64,000 bases of DNA. Origin: Zeus faber (lineage: Eukaryota; Chordata; Actinopteri; Zeiformes; Zeidae). The stretch covers positions 473,504-537,503 of the forward strand of contig OY482862.1 of assembly GCA_960531495.1 (NCBI GenBank). The letters are read 5' to 3'. Made by a program: the position numbers and the translations under genes. Shown in pieces: positions 1 to 10,829 of the stretch. Position 1 is the stretch's first letter, and each line of letters begins with the position of its first letter. The notes beneath the pieces were generated by a model. It did not search any database, was not told where the DNA came from, and saw nothing but the letters and a program-made list of their open reading frames with translations.

Positions 1-659
1 TATTGTGTGTTATCACCGGGTGCGTTGCGTTACATTTCACTGCATACAGTATATGTATGAAAGTATGTATATGTATGTGACGCATAAACCTCTTGAATAT
101 TGAATCTTGAATGAGGCGTCGAAAGGACGAGTGAATAATTGTTGGAGTTCGTGCCATGACACTTGGCACTGGGCACGAATACCTCAGATATATCCCAAGA
201 TCCTTTGGTATTCCATTCCACTCCAGGATGCAGTCTCATCTACACCCACTCTGAGAATCGCTTGTTGTACTGAATTCCTTCCATCAAACACCTCAAATTC
301 ACATTTCGCCCAAATGGGAACAAATTGCTGTGAATGCAAAGCACTAAAATACATTTTGAGACAATCATTTGTTTTCAGATGGAAAACTGCAGCAACATTC
401 TTGGTATCGAACATGCGGAAAGCTTTGTAGTCGAACATTTTTTTGACAATTATTGCCGTGGAAGTAGTTTGTATATAATAAAGCACATAAACAAATGTAT
501 TTCTAATTACATCTGTTTCGTCAAGGAGATCGCAACGTTTCAAGTTTCATACATACCCGTAAATATCCCAAAGCTGGAGTGTATTAATGAATAGAGATTT
601 TCAATGTCAACACTGCACGTGCAATCTTGGTCGCAGCTTTTTAACGATATGTGAGTGAG
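1..659. other. non-coding, nothing recognised
   Basis: AT-balanced unique-looking sequence with only short unsupported reading frames. No repeat family or exon was recognised. Confidence 0.5.
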
Positions 660-1171
660 TGTTACGATCAAGGCTAGGAGAGACCCAAATGCACGACACA
701 GATGGTGAGCAGACAGAGGTAAACAAAGGAGGTTTAATTCAGAGATGCAGTGGAGACGACAGGAGGGGTCCGGTCGGGTTGGAACGGGTTCGTGCCGGTG
801 GGACTATCGGACCAGATGGAGCAAGACAGCACAGGACCAGTGAGGACTGGGAAGGAGGGATCCAACCAGGCTGGACGAAGCAGGATGGAAAGACTTGAAC
901 GAGGAGAGGAGACAGGCAGGTTAGGACAAGGACGAGATACTTGGCTATACAGACTAGGAAGGAGCCAGGAGAGATATAAACTCAGGTAAGTTAGCTTACA
1001 ATCTAGCGATGAGCGACTGGGGAGCCGGGGAATTAACACTGCGGTTGATGATGATGAGTCTCAGGTGTGTGTATGGAGTTTGCCGGAGGGAGGAGCAGCA
1101 GGTGAGGAAAGAGCGGCCTCTAGTGGTGCTGGGAGGCTGTGGGCTTGACAGTGAGACTGAAAACCCTGTCA
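660..1171 (-). repeat. LTR-like repeat, copy 1
   Basis: Read on the minus strand it begins TGACAGGGTTTTCAG, ends GATCGTAACA, and carries an ATTAAA polyadenylation-like signal near its 3' end. A block with CCCACAGCCTCCCAGC and CCACTAGAGGCCGC recurs almost exactly at 57549-57583 on the plus strand, so this is an interspersed family. Terminal TG..CA and late polyadenylation fit a solo LTR, but no target-site duplication is seen. The flanks instead show a short AGTGAG inverted match. Confidence 0.55.
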
Positions 1172-3809
1172 CATCTCACTACCTTAAAAGCAAAGGTATT
1201 GTCACTATTGTGAGCTTAGTGTCTGTGACTGAACCACTTTTAGTGTGACACACATGGGGCTGTTTCCTTTCTCCATTGGGCTCTTTTTTTTTGTGGCCAA
1301 CTGACTTTTGCTCGCTGGCCCTCCCCCCGCTCTCATCTCCCGAGACTTAAGTGGATTAAATGGATTCGAAACACTAGCTGCAGCCATGCTAATGGCATTG
1401 CTTGAATTTTAAGCACAGCACGGTGGATTGACTCACTAAAGAGTAGTGGTATTGTAATGTCGTAATGGAGACGAGCCAGAGGGGTCCCAAAACATTGCTA
1501 GCACGGATGCGGAAGGTTACTTTGAGATTCTGGTACAAAACCAATGACGTGGAAAAAATGCAGTGTTTTTTAAAAGCCTGGTCAATTGAATGCCTATGTG
1601 TATGTACCTGTTTTTCCTGTTTTTATGTATGTCGAAGATTTGTGTGAGTTAATGCTGAACCTAGGCGAAAAAGACCCAGAAAAAACGGAATGGAGAGAAA
1701 GGGACGGGGGATGGGCCACAACAGCAGCATGTAATGATGAAAATAGAAAGAGTGGTAGAAAATTGATAACAAACAGAATAAACAGATAAAAGAAACTGAG
1801 GACCCCGTCACGTATGTTAGAAACAATGATTTGATATTTAATACAATATTTCTAGAAAAACCTTCAAGGTAAATGTATTAGAAATATTTGTATTGCACCA
1901 TTTCAAAATACAGATCATAAAAACAATGTTTTCAATTTACAACGATTCAATTAACAGGTGACGTTGTAGCGCCACAAAATATCACAAATAACACAAATCC
2001 AGAGAAATGTACTACAGAGACACGTGCGCACAGTTGCGAGGAGGTGCACATGGTGGTTATGATTGTCTAAAAAGAGATAATTATATACATATATATTGAA
2101 TAAAAAAATATATATTTTTCAAAAAATTAAAATATGTAATTTTGGATGGATTTTTGTCACGCTGTTGTGGCTGTTCTTATAACTGCAGCATTTTCCAATC
2201 TGTATTATCTTGTGACATGATGAGGTTGTTTGAAACGTTTTTATTTTGTGTGTATTCATGGTTTTTATTTTTCGTCGTCCTTCAGGCTTGGGTGGATCTT
2301 GCCAGCGATCACAGCTCTTTTTATTAATTTATTTTTTTACTTTTTTAAATCGTTAGCCTAGCCTAATCTTTCCTATTCTCCGGACGTTGATTTGATTGGA
2401 GCCCCAGCCACAGCTGCAGTGCGTCTCGCACGCCGCTCGTCTGTCTCGTTATGTCGGCGTGCTTAATGGTGCCTTTCCAAAGGCTTTATTAGAAGTAATT
2501 TGCTGCAGCTCGTGCTGGCTGATATCCAGGCCGTGACCTTGTCTTTTAAATGAAGGGAGCGCTACTGGCATCACCCACCCCCAACCCCCAACCCCCAGCT
2601 GGGGATGGATAGCAGGCATAGGTGTATTTGAGATGTGGCCTGAGAGATTAAGGGAAATCTAGAAATGAGGATGATGTGACGCGACACAAGCTAGGTAGAT
2701 AAATAGATAGATCGTGGATAGATAGGGGGCACGGGGCTTTTTGTTTCATTCAATTACGAAACGGAGTAAAATAAATACATCTAAGATAAAAAAAATACAC
2801 TGTTTTTATTTGTTTTGGGGAAACAGTCATGTGCAGCAGAACAGACATCGCTCCCTCGGTTGCGCATTTATGACACTGCTCTACATTTGCCTGTTTTACA
2901 AATTATCAGTCTAAAATAAATATAAAACTTAAAATTAATTGATAAAGATAATTTTAAGAATATGAAGGTGGTTTAGCATTTTAACTTTTGTTTTTTCATT
3001 TGTCAGGCCCCTGAGTGGGGTTGAAAGGGTGGAAAATCTGCCACCCCCAACAGAATGCAATTGAATTGCACTGCTGCACAGCATCAGAATACGAGGGTAG
3101 GACTCGATTCAATCTTCACAGAGTATCTGGAATGTCTGGAAAATTTCCTCCACAATTTTAACGAGTGGCTTCGCTTTTTTATTGACCCCAGTGACTTTGA
3201 AACAAGAGTAGAGGCTAATGAATGTTGTTCTGAATACTGGGTCCCATCTGGGACTGATCAGGTAAAGCCATGTGTGAAGCATGTTGACAGAATTTGATCT
3301 TTTAGCAGGGATGTCCAACTGGGCCTCTCTCTGAAGCGTACCATTGGCTACTGCCAGCGGGGTTCCCAAAATGTGCTTTTCATTGTTGCCTTCTTGCCCA
3401 CCGTGGCTGATGCATTTTCTGCGTATGTGTTTACTGTGTCCAAACAAATCTATTTAGCTTTCCCAAAATAGCAGGGTGTTCAACACTGCATGCCCTACTG
3501 TGCTGTTAACATGTTAGCGTGTGGGTTTTTCCAAAGTTCACAATTTCTAAATATGCGAATGTGCTAAGTGATTTTGTGTTTCAACATGTAAAAAATTTGC
3601 ACACGTGCATGTACATGTATGCTTTATTGTGCGGGGGTGCGTACCCCAGATGCCTGTTGTGCGTGAATGATTCAGAGATGTCAAGTGAGGCCATGAATAC
3701 TAAACAGTACATGCAGTCAGCTGTAAATATTTCATGGAGTATGAAAGTGAGCAGAATTTCTCAATGGAGTCTGGCGTCATCCGAACACACTTTCGAAAAA
3801 TGGGAAGGG
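1172..3809. other. non-coding stretch with short low-complexity tracts
   Basis: No coding exon recognised. A C-rich patch occurs at about 2570-2600 and a short GATA run at about 2697-2725. The rest is AT-rich and unassigned; it could contain 5' non-coding exons of ENOX1 that cannot be recognised by eye. Confidence 0.45.
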
Positions 3810-3816
3810 ATGGTTA

Positions 3817-3846
3817 GACAGAGGGACAGAGGGACAGAGGGACAAC
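3817..3846 (+). repeat. short minisatellite (GAGGGACA)n
   Basis: Three to four near-perfect 8-bp units of GAGGGACA next to the foldback region. Confidence 0.8.
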
Positions 3847-3892
3847 GGGAGAAGGTCAGGACAGAAGGGAGAATAGGTGTGGCAAGCGGTTT

Positions 3893-5225
3893 TAACTTTT
3901 TATCCATAGGACGAACTGGTTACTTTTTAAAAGTTACTAGTACTTTCTGTATATTTTAGTTACTAGTTATTCCAACAGTTTCTAGTAACTATTTTAGTTT
4001 TACTAGTTAAAATGCATTAGGCACTCGTACTTATTTATTAGATACTAGTAATTATTCAAATTGTTACTAGTAACTATCGCAACGTAACAATTTGGACAAT
4101 TTTATTATTGAATACTATGGGGCTCCGTGTTTGAGATATATTTGCCTCCGATTAGTATCTATTCCTATTGTTACTAGTGTCTATTTCAATTTTCAAATCG
4201 TCACTATTAATTAAGGCACAAATTAAAACGTGCCTCTTCTGTTTTTTGGTTTTACAAGTAACATATTTTGTCTTACCAGTAACAATGTATTTTTTTACCC
4301 ATCATTGGAAATGACACGTCAAAACAGCTTGTTGATGGTTTAATTTAAAATGTTACCAGTAAAAATAAACAGGAAAAGGCCAAGTCACTAATGAATAACT
4401 ACTAGTACTCAATATTAGGGGTTTCATGACTACTGATTTTTACTAGTTGCCATGTTTTTCATAATAGTAGTTTGACTGATTGTCTTTTGCCTATTATGTA
4501 AGAAAGATGCAGAGAGAGGAGTTCAAAATTAAAATTGTATTTTGTAAATTAAAGGTGCAGTGTGTATAATTTACAGAATGGACCTTGCAGAAATAGAATG
4601 TAATTTTCATAAGTATGATTTAATTTGTGTATAATACCATGAAAATAAAAATTGTTGTGTTTGGGTGTGTTGTGTTGCTCATTGATGTAGCAAGCAACAG
4701 GCAAACAGCCATACTGATCCTTTACGTAGACCCAAGACAGGTGTGGTTGCTCAAACCACACCACCCCCACACCACAATATATACACTAGTAACAATTCGA
4801 CTATAAATCACTCTGAGGCAAATACTTGATTTGACAAAATTGTCCACATTTTTACGAGTAACACTGCGATAGTTATTAGTAACAATTGTAATAGTTACTA
4901 GTATCTAATAAATAAGTACTAGTACCATATACATTTTGAATTGCAACTAGTTACTAAAAATACAAGTACTTTTAAAAATTGATGAGTTTGTCGTATGGAT
5001 TAAGTTTTAAAACATTTTGCCATGGCATTTTTCTCGTAACATTTTAAATGAAATTATCAACAAGCTGTTTTGATGAGTAATTTCTCATGATGGGTAAAAA
5101 ATACATTGTTACTAGTAAAACAAAATGTTTTACTTGTAACAACAAGAAAAGGCACTAGTCACTGATGAAAAAGTACTAGTACTCAATTAATAGTGACTAG
5201 TAAAATTGAAATATACACTATTTTA
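3893..5225. mobile_element. foldback element with inverted segments in A-B-A'-B' order
   Basis: Segment A (about 3893-4185) is the inverted complement of A' (about 4785-5015). Segment B (about 4168-4365) is the inverted complement of B' (about 5027-5225). Both are studded with ACTAGT and GTTACTAGTAAC motifs. A simple hairpin would give A-B-B'-A', which is not what is present. The 420-bp middle contains a fragment starting near 4551 (AAAGGTGCAGTGTGTATAA) that resembles the edge of a common fish MITE. No open reading frame of note, so non-autonomous. Confidence 0.75.
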
Positions 5226-6221
5226 TTTCATCATCATAACAGACAAGCTACGAGCTCCAGCTCAGGGTTGCCATGACGTTGTTGATATATGGACATAGAC
5301 AAGGGATTTCTTTAGATCGTGGATGTTGTTGTTTGTGCTTTCTATTTTGCACCCTTTTGGTGGAAACCCAGGTTTAACTCATTATCTATTACACCAGTTA
5401 TGGTGTCATCGTTGGTAAAGGCTGATACCTATGCTCTCTGGTTCAGGTGGATTAGAAAACTCCAAGTTCACTTTGCATCAGTTTGAGAGACAGCAGGAAG
5501 TGATGCTACTAAAATGATGCTGAAATCTGTCAATCGAGTCGGTGGTCCCCGTATTAATATAACATAAAAACTTCAGAGTAGATTAAAATGACACTAGATG
5601 TGTTTTAAAATCTATAAAAAGGGAACGTTCACCGTCAGCGGTGCGCACCACCATGTTGCCATGATGTCAGGTCTGTTACCGTATTTTGTATCTTGGCCAG
5701 AGTTTCCGTTGGTTGGTGCCGGTTAACCTGTCCTGGATGATTTCAATTTCCCGGACAAATGGGAGAGATCCCGGTCACATATTATCTGTGTTTATTGGGC
5801 TTAAAAACAATTGATAAGCAGGCTATATAGAGAATGACATCATCAAGGCATGTAGATGTATAATATTTTATGTTCAATATTTAAAATAAAATAAGGCCTG
5901 TCAGTTAAGCCATTTTAAAAACAAATAAATAAAAACTATGAATATTACTACTTGAAATCATATAATTTCCAATCGTGAACAATAAGTAAGAGGTGCGGCC
6001 CCTTTGTTTAACATTTCGCTGAAATAACATTTTAATCAAATCACAAACAAATGAAATATGGCAAGAAGGTCTAAATAAATTATTACATTTGTGGTGTTCC
6101 TTGTCTTTGTCGGGATGTCCCGCCGACATATTTTACCGTCTGCTATGGATGTGGATGTGTTGTCAACGATACATCATCTTTGTGTTTCTCCTCAATGTTC
6201 TAGAGGCTGTCTGCGCTCCGT
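5226..6221. other. non-coding, nothing recognised
   Basis: No exon or repeat family recognised; unremarkable composition. Confidence 0.4.
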
Positions 6222-6422
6222 GTGTACTATTACATTACATTTAGCAGACGCTTTTATCCAAAGCAACTTACAATTGTTCAATCACCGACGGACGCGGCCA
6301 TCAGGAGCAATGTGTCTTGCTCAAGGACACCACAGCATGCTAGCAGGAGGAGCCTGGGATCAAACCAGCAACCTTTAGATCACTAGACCACCAGCTCTAC
6401 CGCCTGAGCTACCATCCCCACA
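6222..6422 (-). mobile_element. tRNA-derived SINE, copy 1
   Basis: On the minus strand it opens with a tRNA-like head: A-box-like GGTAGCTCAGGCGG and a B-box-like degenerate GGTTTGATCCC. It ends in the teleost-wide tail that includes GCGTCTGCTAAATG. The same element lies on the plus strand at about 46225-46432. Confidence 0.85.
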
Positions 6423-6476
6423 CACATCGACTATGTGTGTCTACTGTGTTTACAAGTGCAACCTGTCCACGAGGGA

Positions 6477-6528
6477 GAGGGCGGAGCATAGTTCTATATC
6501 AAGAGGGCGGAGCATAGTTCTATATCGA
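6477..6528 (+). repeat. two-unit tandem duplication
   Basis: GAGGGCGGAGCATAGTTCTA is repeated after about 28 bp. A GC-box-like GGGCGG occurs in each unit. It is too short to name. Confidence 0.75.
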
Positions 6529-7431
6529 CAATCGGTCTTCTGCCCCTAGCCACGTAAAGCCCGTACATCGCTAAACGGTGAGCTAAACACTTTTGCAATA
6601 TGTACCCGGAGACGTGATCTCACTTTGGTATCTTTAATGAAAGCGGTGTAAAACTGTGGAACATTAAAGAAATATGCAGATAAAGTACCACTCTCTATGC
6701 AGATGTGGATACCAATATGTTGTCATTGTATACGTATGAACTCACAGATTGTGCTTTCTCAAGGGCAGTGCCGAGGCTGATGGAAGAGATGGTAATCCTG
6801 GGACATGATCAGATTGACTGTGTGTGTCTCCATCTGCCTATGCCTGCTCTGATGTCATATTATCATCACAGTGCCCTGATGTTGGAACATAGACTGGGGG
6901 AGGGACTTCTGGGGGTGGAACAATCGGCAATTACCGGATAACAGAAACGCTGATCTTGGCATGAGCGGTCGGCTCTGAAATTCCAACATGGTCGTTCCTT
7001 TACACTTTCCCAAGTACAAGGTTCGATTTTTCCGAGTTCCGACTTCAATGGAACACAGTATTAGCAGTTCTACACACATGCAAAAGAACCTTTACATTTA
7101 TATATTTCTTTATTATAAAGCAGGTTATAACCCCCCTCCCACCCACGTTGCAGACTGCCCATTGTTCCAATGGACCATTATTCCAAAACCCCAATAGCCC
7201 TAAAAATGTTGGGTTAGAGATGGTTAAGTTTACGGTTAGGATTTCGTCCATGTCAAATGGGACATTTTCAAACAGGACATTTTTTAGACTATGTTGACCA
7301 CAGACAATGATGACCATTTGGTTCCCCTACATAGGTCACAGGTCACATTTCACCTGCCTTATCATCAGGACCCCTGGTGATGTGCTCTCTCTCTTGGGAC
7401 CCCTGGCACCATCTCTTAGTAATTATCTTAT

Positions 7432-7965
7432 ACGATGGGGCTGACTTGGGACGCCACACATTCCAAGACACCTCAAGTCCTCCCTGATCTCCCATTGCTT
7501 ATATTTGTTTTCATGTTTGTTTATTTTCATCTTGTCATTTTCTCATGCCATGTCACTGACCTCCATGTCATTTCAGATCCACCCACTCCCTTTTGTCTCT
7601 GCCGGCAACTCATTCCCTCATTAGTTCCCTAGTATAAATACCAGTCCACTCCCCTTTGTTCTCTGCTGGATTGTCTCTTGCATTACGCTGAGCTTTCCGC
7701 ACCGCTACCTGTTTCCTGTTTCCTGTTTCCTGTTCCCTGTTCCCTATTCATTCCTTCCTTCCTTCCATCTGAACGAACCTCTGGCAGATTCCCTGGACTC
7801 TGATTCTTTGCCTGTTCCCTGCCGGATAAGTTTGCCTTCTCTGACTGATCTCCTGGTTTTGACCCCTGTCTGTTTATTTTGGAATAAACCTTGTGGACTT
7901 TGACTTATTACCTGATTGTTTTTTGTGTCGGGCTTATGTCCATGGAGGTACTGCAGGGGGTCCCC
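7432..7965 (+). repeat. LTR-like or processed-repeat remnant
   Basis: Pyrimidine-rich, with AGTATAAATACC (TATA-like, about 7630), CCTGTTTCCTG short tandem units, then GGAATAAACC near 7881 as a polyadenylation-like signal. The order of TATA, short leader and AATAAA resembles a solo LTR. I cannot find the ends or a target duplication. Confidence 0.4.
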
Positions 7966-8329
7966 CAATTTTTTTTTGTCAGTTATTTTTGTGAAAAGTT
8001 TAAAATGTATCTTTGGCAAAAAAAATATTTTAAGTAAACTCCAACCATTAACACTAGAACAGCTGTTTTTCCTTTCAATGTTGTCTTGTGCATGAATTCT
8101 TATTGTTTAGACTGATGGGCTGCCAGAATCGTGGAGGGGGGAGGGGCTTTGCTGAATCTCAAAGAGTGTTTGAAAATCTCCCCATTACAGAAGTGCAGGA
8201 TTTATTTAGAGGTAAAGAGTACCAAGGTAAAAAGAAAAACAAAATCTATAATAGAAACAGTCTCAGCAGATGATTCGCAGCTTTTGTGCTTTCAAAAACT
8301 TCTGAGTTTTAAGTAACATTCAAAAACCT

Positions 8330-8600
8330 CAGATTTTTCAATACGTGGTATTATCTTATTGATATTAAACAGCATTCAAAACCTCTTTCAGATTTGTAAA
8401 TACAGAGAAAAGGTGGATTTCATTTCTTTCTACACACAAGGCCACTTAAGACAAACAAACAACAAACTACTATACTTATAAATTGATATAACCTGGACTA
8501 CATTATAATAAGAAGCCTAAACATTTAAAACCCTTTTTCAGATGTGTGAAACCTTAATTCTCTTTGTGAAAACAAGAAAAAAGTCTTTTTCACTGCATTT
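8330..8600 (+). repeat. unassigned interspersed repeat, copy 1
   Basis: Shares a colinear series of blocks with about 50575-50795: TTATTGATATTAAACAGCATT, TTTCTACACAC, GGCCA(C/T)TTA, AGAAGCCTAAACA and CAGATGTGTGAAACCTT-like ends. No termini or coding sequence identified. Confidence 0.7.
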
Positions 8601-8819
8601 CTTCCAGTTATGCTCAGTTATGACAGATTTTTTTGTTTCATTACAAACAGGAAACTAACAGGAATAAATCTAAATGTAAAATAAAAACACTGTCTTTTTC
8701 GAGAGACCCTGCACAGCGGGACTGCTCCATTATGTTATGTTTTTAGTTTCATACAGGTAGGAAACATTATAAATATGTTACTGTAGTAGCTTCAGAAGGA
8801 TGAAAGGATGTGCCTCACA

Positions 8820-10165
8820 TGCTGATTGCTTGTGCGCTGTTGCTGCTACTGTTGCTGCTGTTTTTGCTGCTGCTATTGTTGCTGCTGGTACAGTAGCCGC
8901 TAGTGTTTTTCTTTCTGCAGGTGGTGTTGTTGGTGCTACTAACCTTATACCTTAACTGGTGTTGTCATTGCCAATGCTAACCTTTTACCTAAACTTAACC
9001 ATCTCTGACCCTATTCCTTAACCTAATCATCTTGAACATTATACCTAATCCCTAAACTTATACCTAAACTTAACCATCTCTAACCTTATACCCTAAATTA
9101 AATATCTCTAAATTTGTACCTCAACTCAACATCTCTAACATCTCTAACCTGAGTGACTTTTACAGTTTCGGTGAGAGCTACCAATTCCGGTTCCGGTGAG
9201 GTCTTTGTGTGTGTGTTGCTGTTGTTGCTCCTGCTTTGTTTTTGCTGTTGTTGCTGCTGGTGTTGATGTTGCTGCTATTTCTGTTGCTGTGGTTGTTTCT
9301 GTTGTGATATTACACTTAGAGGATCATAAGAAGGGTGTGTTTTCGGAGAGAGAGAGTCAAAAGGATCTCCCTCCCGAGGTCTGACTCAAAACTTGACCCC
9401 TAACTTATGGTCGTTAATTAAAAGGACCGTGACTGGATTGAGATGAGATGGTGCACACAGTTGAAATTTCCGTTTCCGGTGAGAGCTACCACTTCCGGTT
9501 CCGGTGACGTCTTTTCTGTGCGTTACTTCGTTGAGATGATATTGTACACACTGTTGACTCAATACAGATGAGGAGATTTCTGGTTTCCTGTGAGAGCTAC
9601 CACTTCCAGTCCCGGTGGCGTTTTGCTTGTGCACTGTTGCTGTTGCTGTTTTTGTTGCTGCTGTTGTCTACTGATGGTATTGACACCGCTGGTGTTCTCA
9701 TTACTGCTGCTGCTGGTGCTGTTGTTGGTGCCGCTAACCTTATACCTTAACTGGTGTTGTCGTTGCTGCTGCTAACCTTATACCTTAACTGGTGTTGTCG
9801 TTGCTGCTGCTAACCTTATACTGTACCTAAACTTAACTCACGCTTACCTTATACCTCAACTTAACATAACCTTTTACCTCGACTTAACCATCTCTAACCT
9901 GAGTGACCTTTCCAGTTCCGGTGAGAGCTACCACTTCCGGTTCCGGTGACGTCTTTGCGTGTATGTTGCTGCTGTTGTTGTTGCTGCTGGTGTCGTTGTT
10001 GCTGCTGCCGTTGTTGTTTCTGTGGCTGTTGTTGCTGCTGTTGTTGTTTTCTGTTGCTGTTTCTGCCACTGTGGTTAGAGTCACTTTTATTGTTGTTTTT
10101 GTTGTCTTTGTTGTTGCTTTTGTTGTTGCTGTTGTTTCGGGGGCATTCTTTTGTAATGACCAGCT
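8820..10165 (+). repeat. complex minisatellite with GTT/GCT microsatellites
   Basis: Triplet-like (GTTGCTGCT)n tracts alternate with a unit built around GGTGAGAGCTACCACTTCC and GGTTCCGGTGACGTC. This unit recurs near 9170, 9477, 9586 and 9920. A second motif, CTAACCTTATACCTTAACTG, recurs near 8940, 9735, 9771 and 9810. All the long Leu/Cys-rich reading frames here are repeat artefacts. Confidence 0.85.
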
Positions 10166-10184
10166 GACAACTACATTCTCTCTT

Positions 10185-10275
10185 TCTTTTTTGTATTTCT
10201 TTGTAAAGCGCATTGTGTTGCCCTGGTATGAAATGTGCTCTATAAATAACTGTGACTTGACTTGACTTGACTTTA
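10185..10275 (+). mobile_element. 3' tail of a 5'-truncated LINE
   Basis: TTTGTAAAGCGCATTGTG, then GTGCTCTATAAATAA, ending in tandem CTTGA units. This is the typical 3' end of L2/Rex1-type fish LINEs and resembles the tail of the element ending near 37348. Confidence 0.65.
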
Positions 10276-10829
10276 TAGTGCTTCACTTTCCACTGGGCAC
10301 ACTGATTATCAGCTATGTGCCACTTGTGAAACTCAACACATTGATGCTGTAGGGTTGCTAGTTCAGTTTTGTTGAGGGTAATATTCTGGCTGGGTCGCCA
10401 GATGTACCATAATGATCGCTAATTATTTATACAATAATTTTCACCACTGCACGATATACGATTGATGATTCCAAAAAAGCACAAATGTACGATTGTTTCG
10501 CCATTTCAACAAACCCACAATGAAACCTTTTTTTGTGATTTGGTGGAGAGTAACGGTGAATTTGTAGCTTGCCAGTTCTGGTCCAAGATGAGTGTATTCT
10601 TCGAGCTTACATTTAGGATCCAGTGGACCTGATCCTGGAATTGCTGTGAACCCACCCATCAGTGGGTTCACAAGGTCATGTGTGAATTTATCTGCAATAA
10701 AATATATTGAACTAAATTATTTTGTGTCTTTAGTTAAATATAAGAATTTAATCCGAAATTTTGATTTATATTATTATTTATTATTTATTTTTATTTTTAT
10801 TTGTATTAAATCTAGCCACTTGGGGTGCA
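10276..10829. other. non-coding, nothing recognised
   Basis: AT-rich sequence including a TTATTATTTAT-rich patch near 10770. No exon or named repeat seen. Confidence 0.4.

Noticed and set aside
6222-6422. tRNA gene candidate from A-box and B-box-like motifs
   Set aside because: It is the head of a SINE followed by the SINE body and tail; the cloverleaf is not complete.
8820-10165. CRISPR-like array of repeats
   Set aside because: Repeat spacing is irregular (about 110 to 330 bp), spacers are themselves repetitive, and the window is vertebrate.
9568-10286. Long Leu/Val/Cys-rich and Gln/Asn-rich frames
   Set aside because: They are translations of the GTT/GCT microsatellite on each strand.
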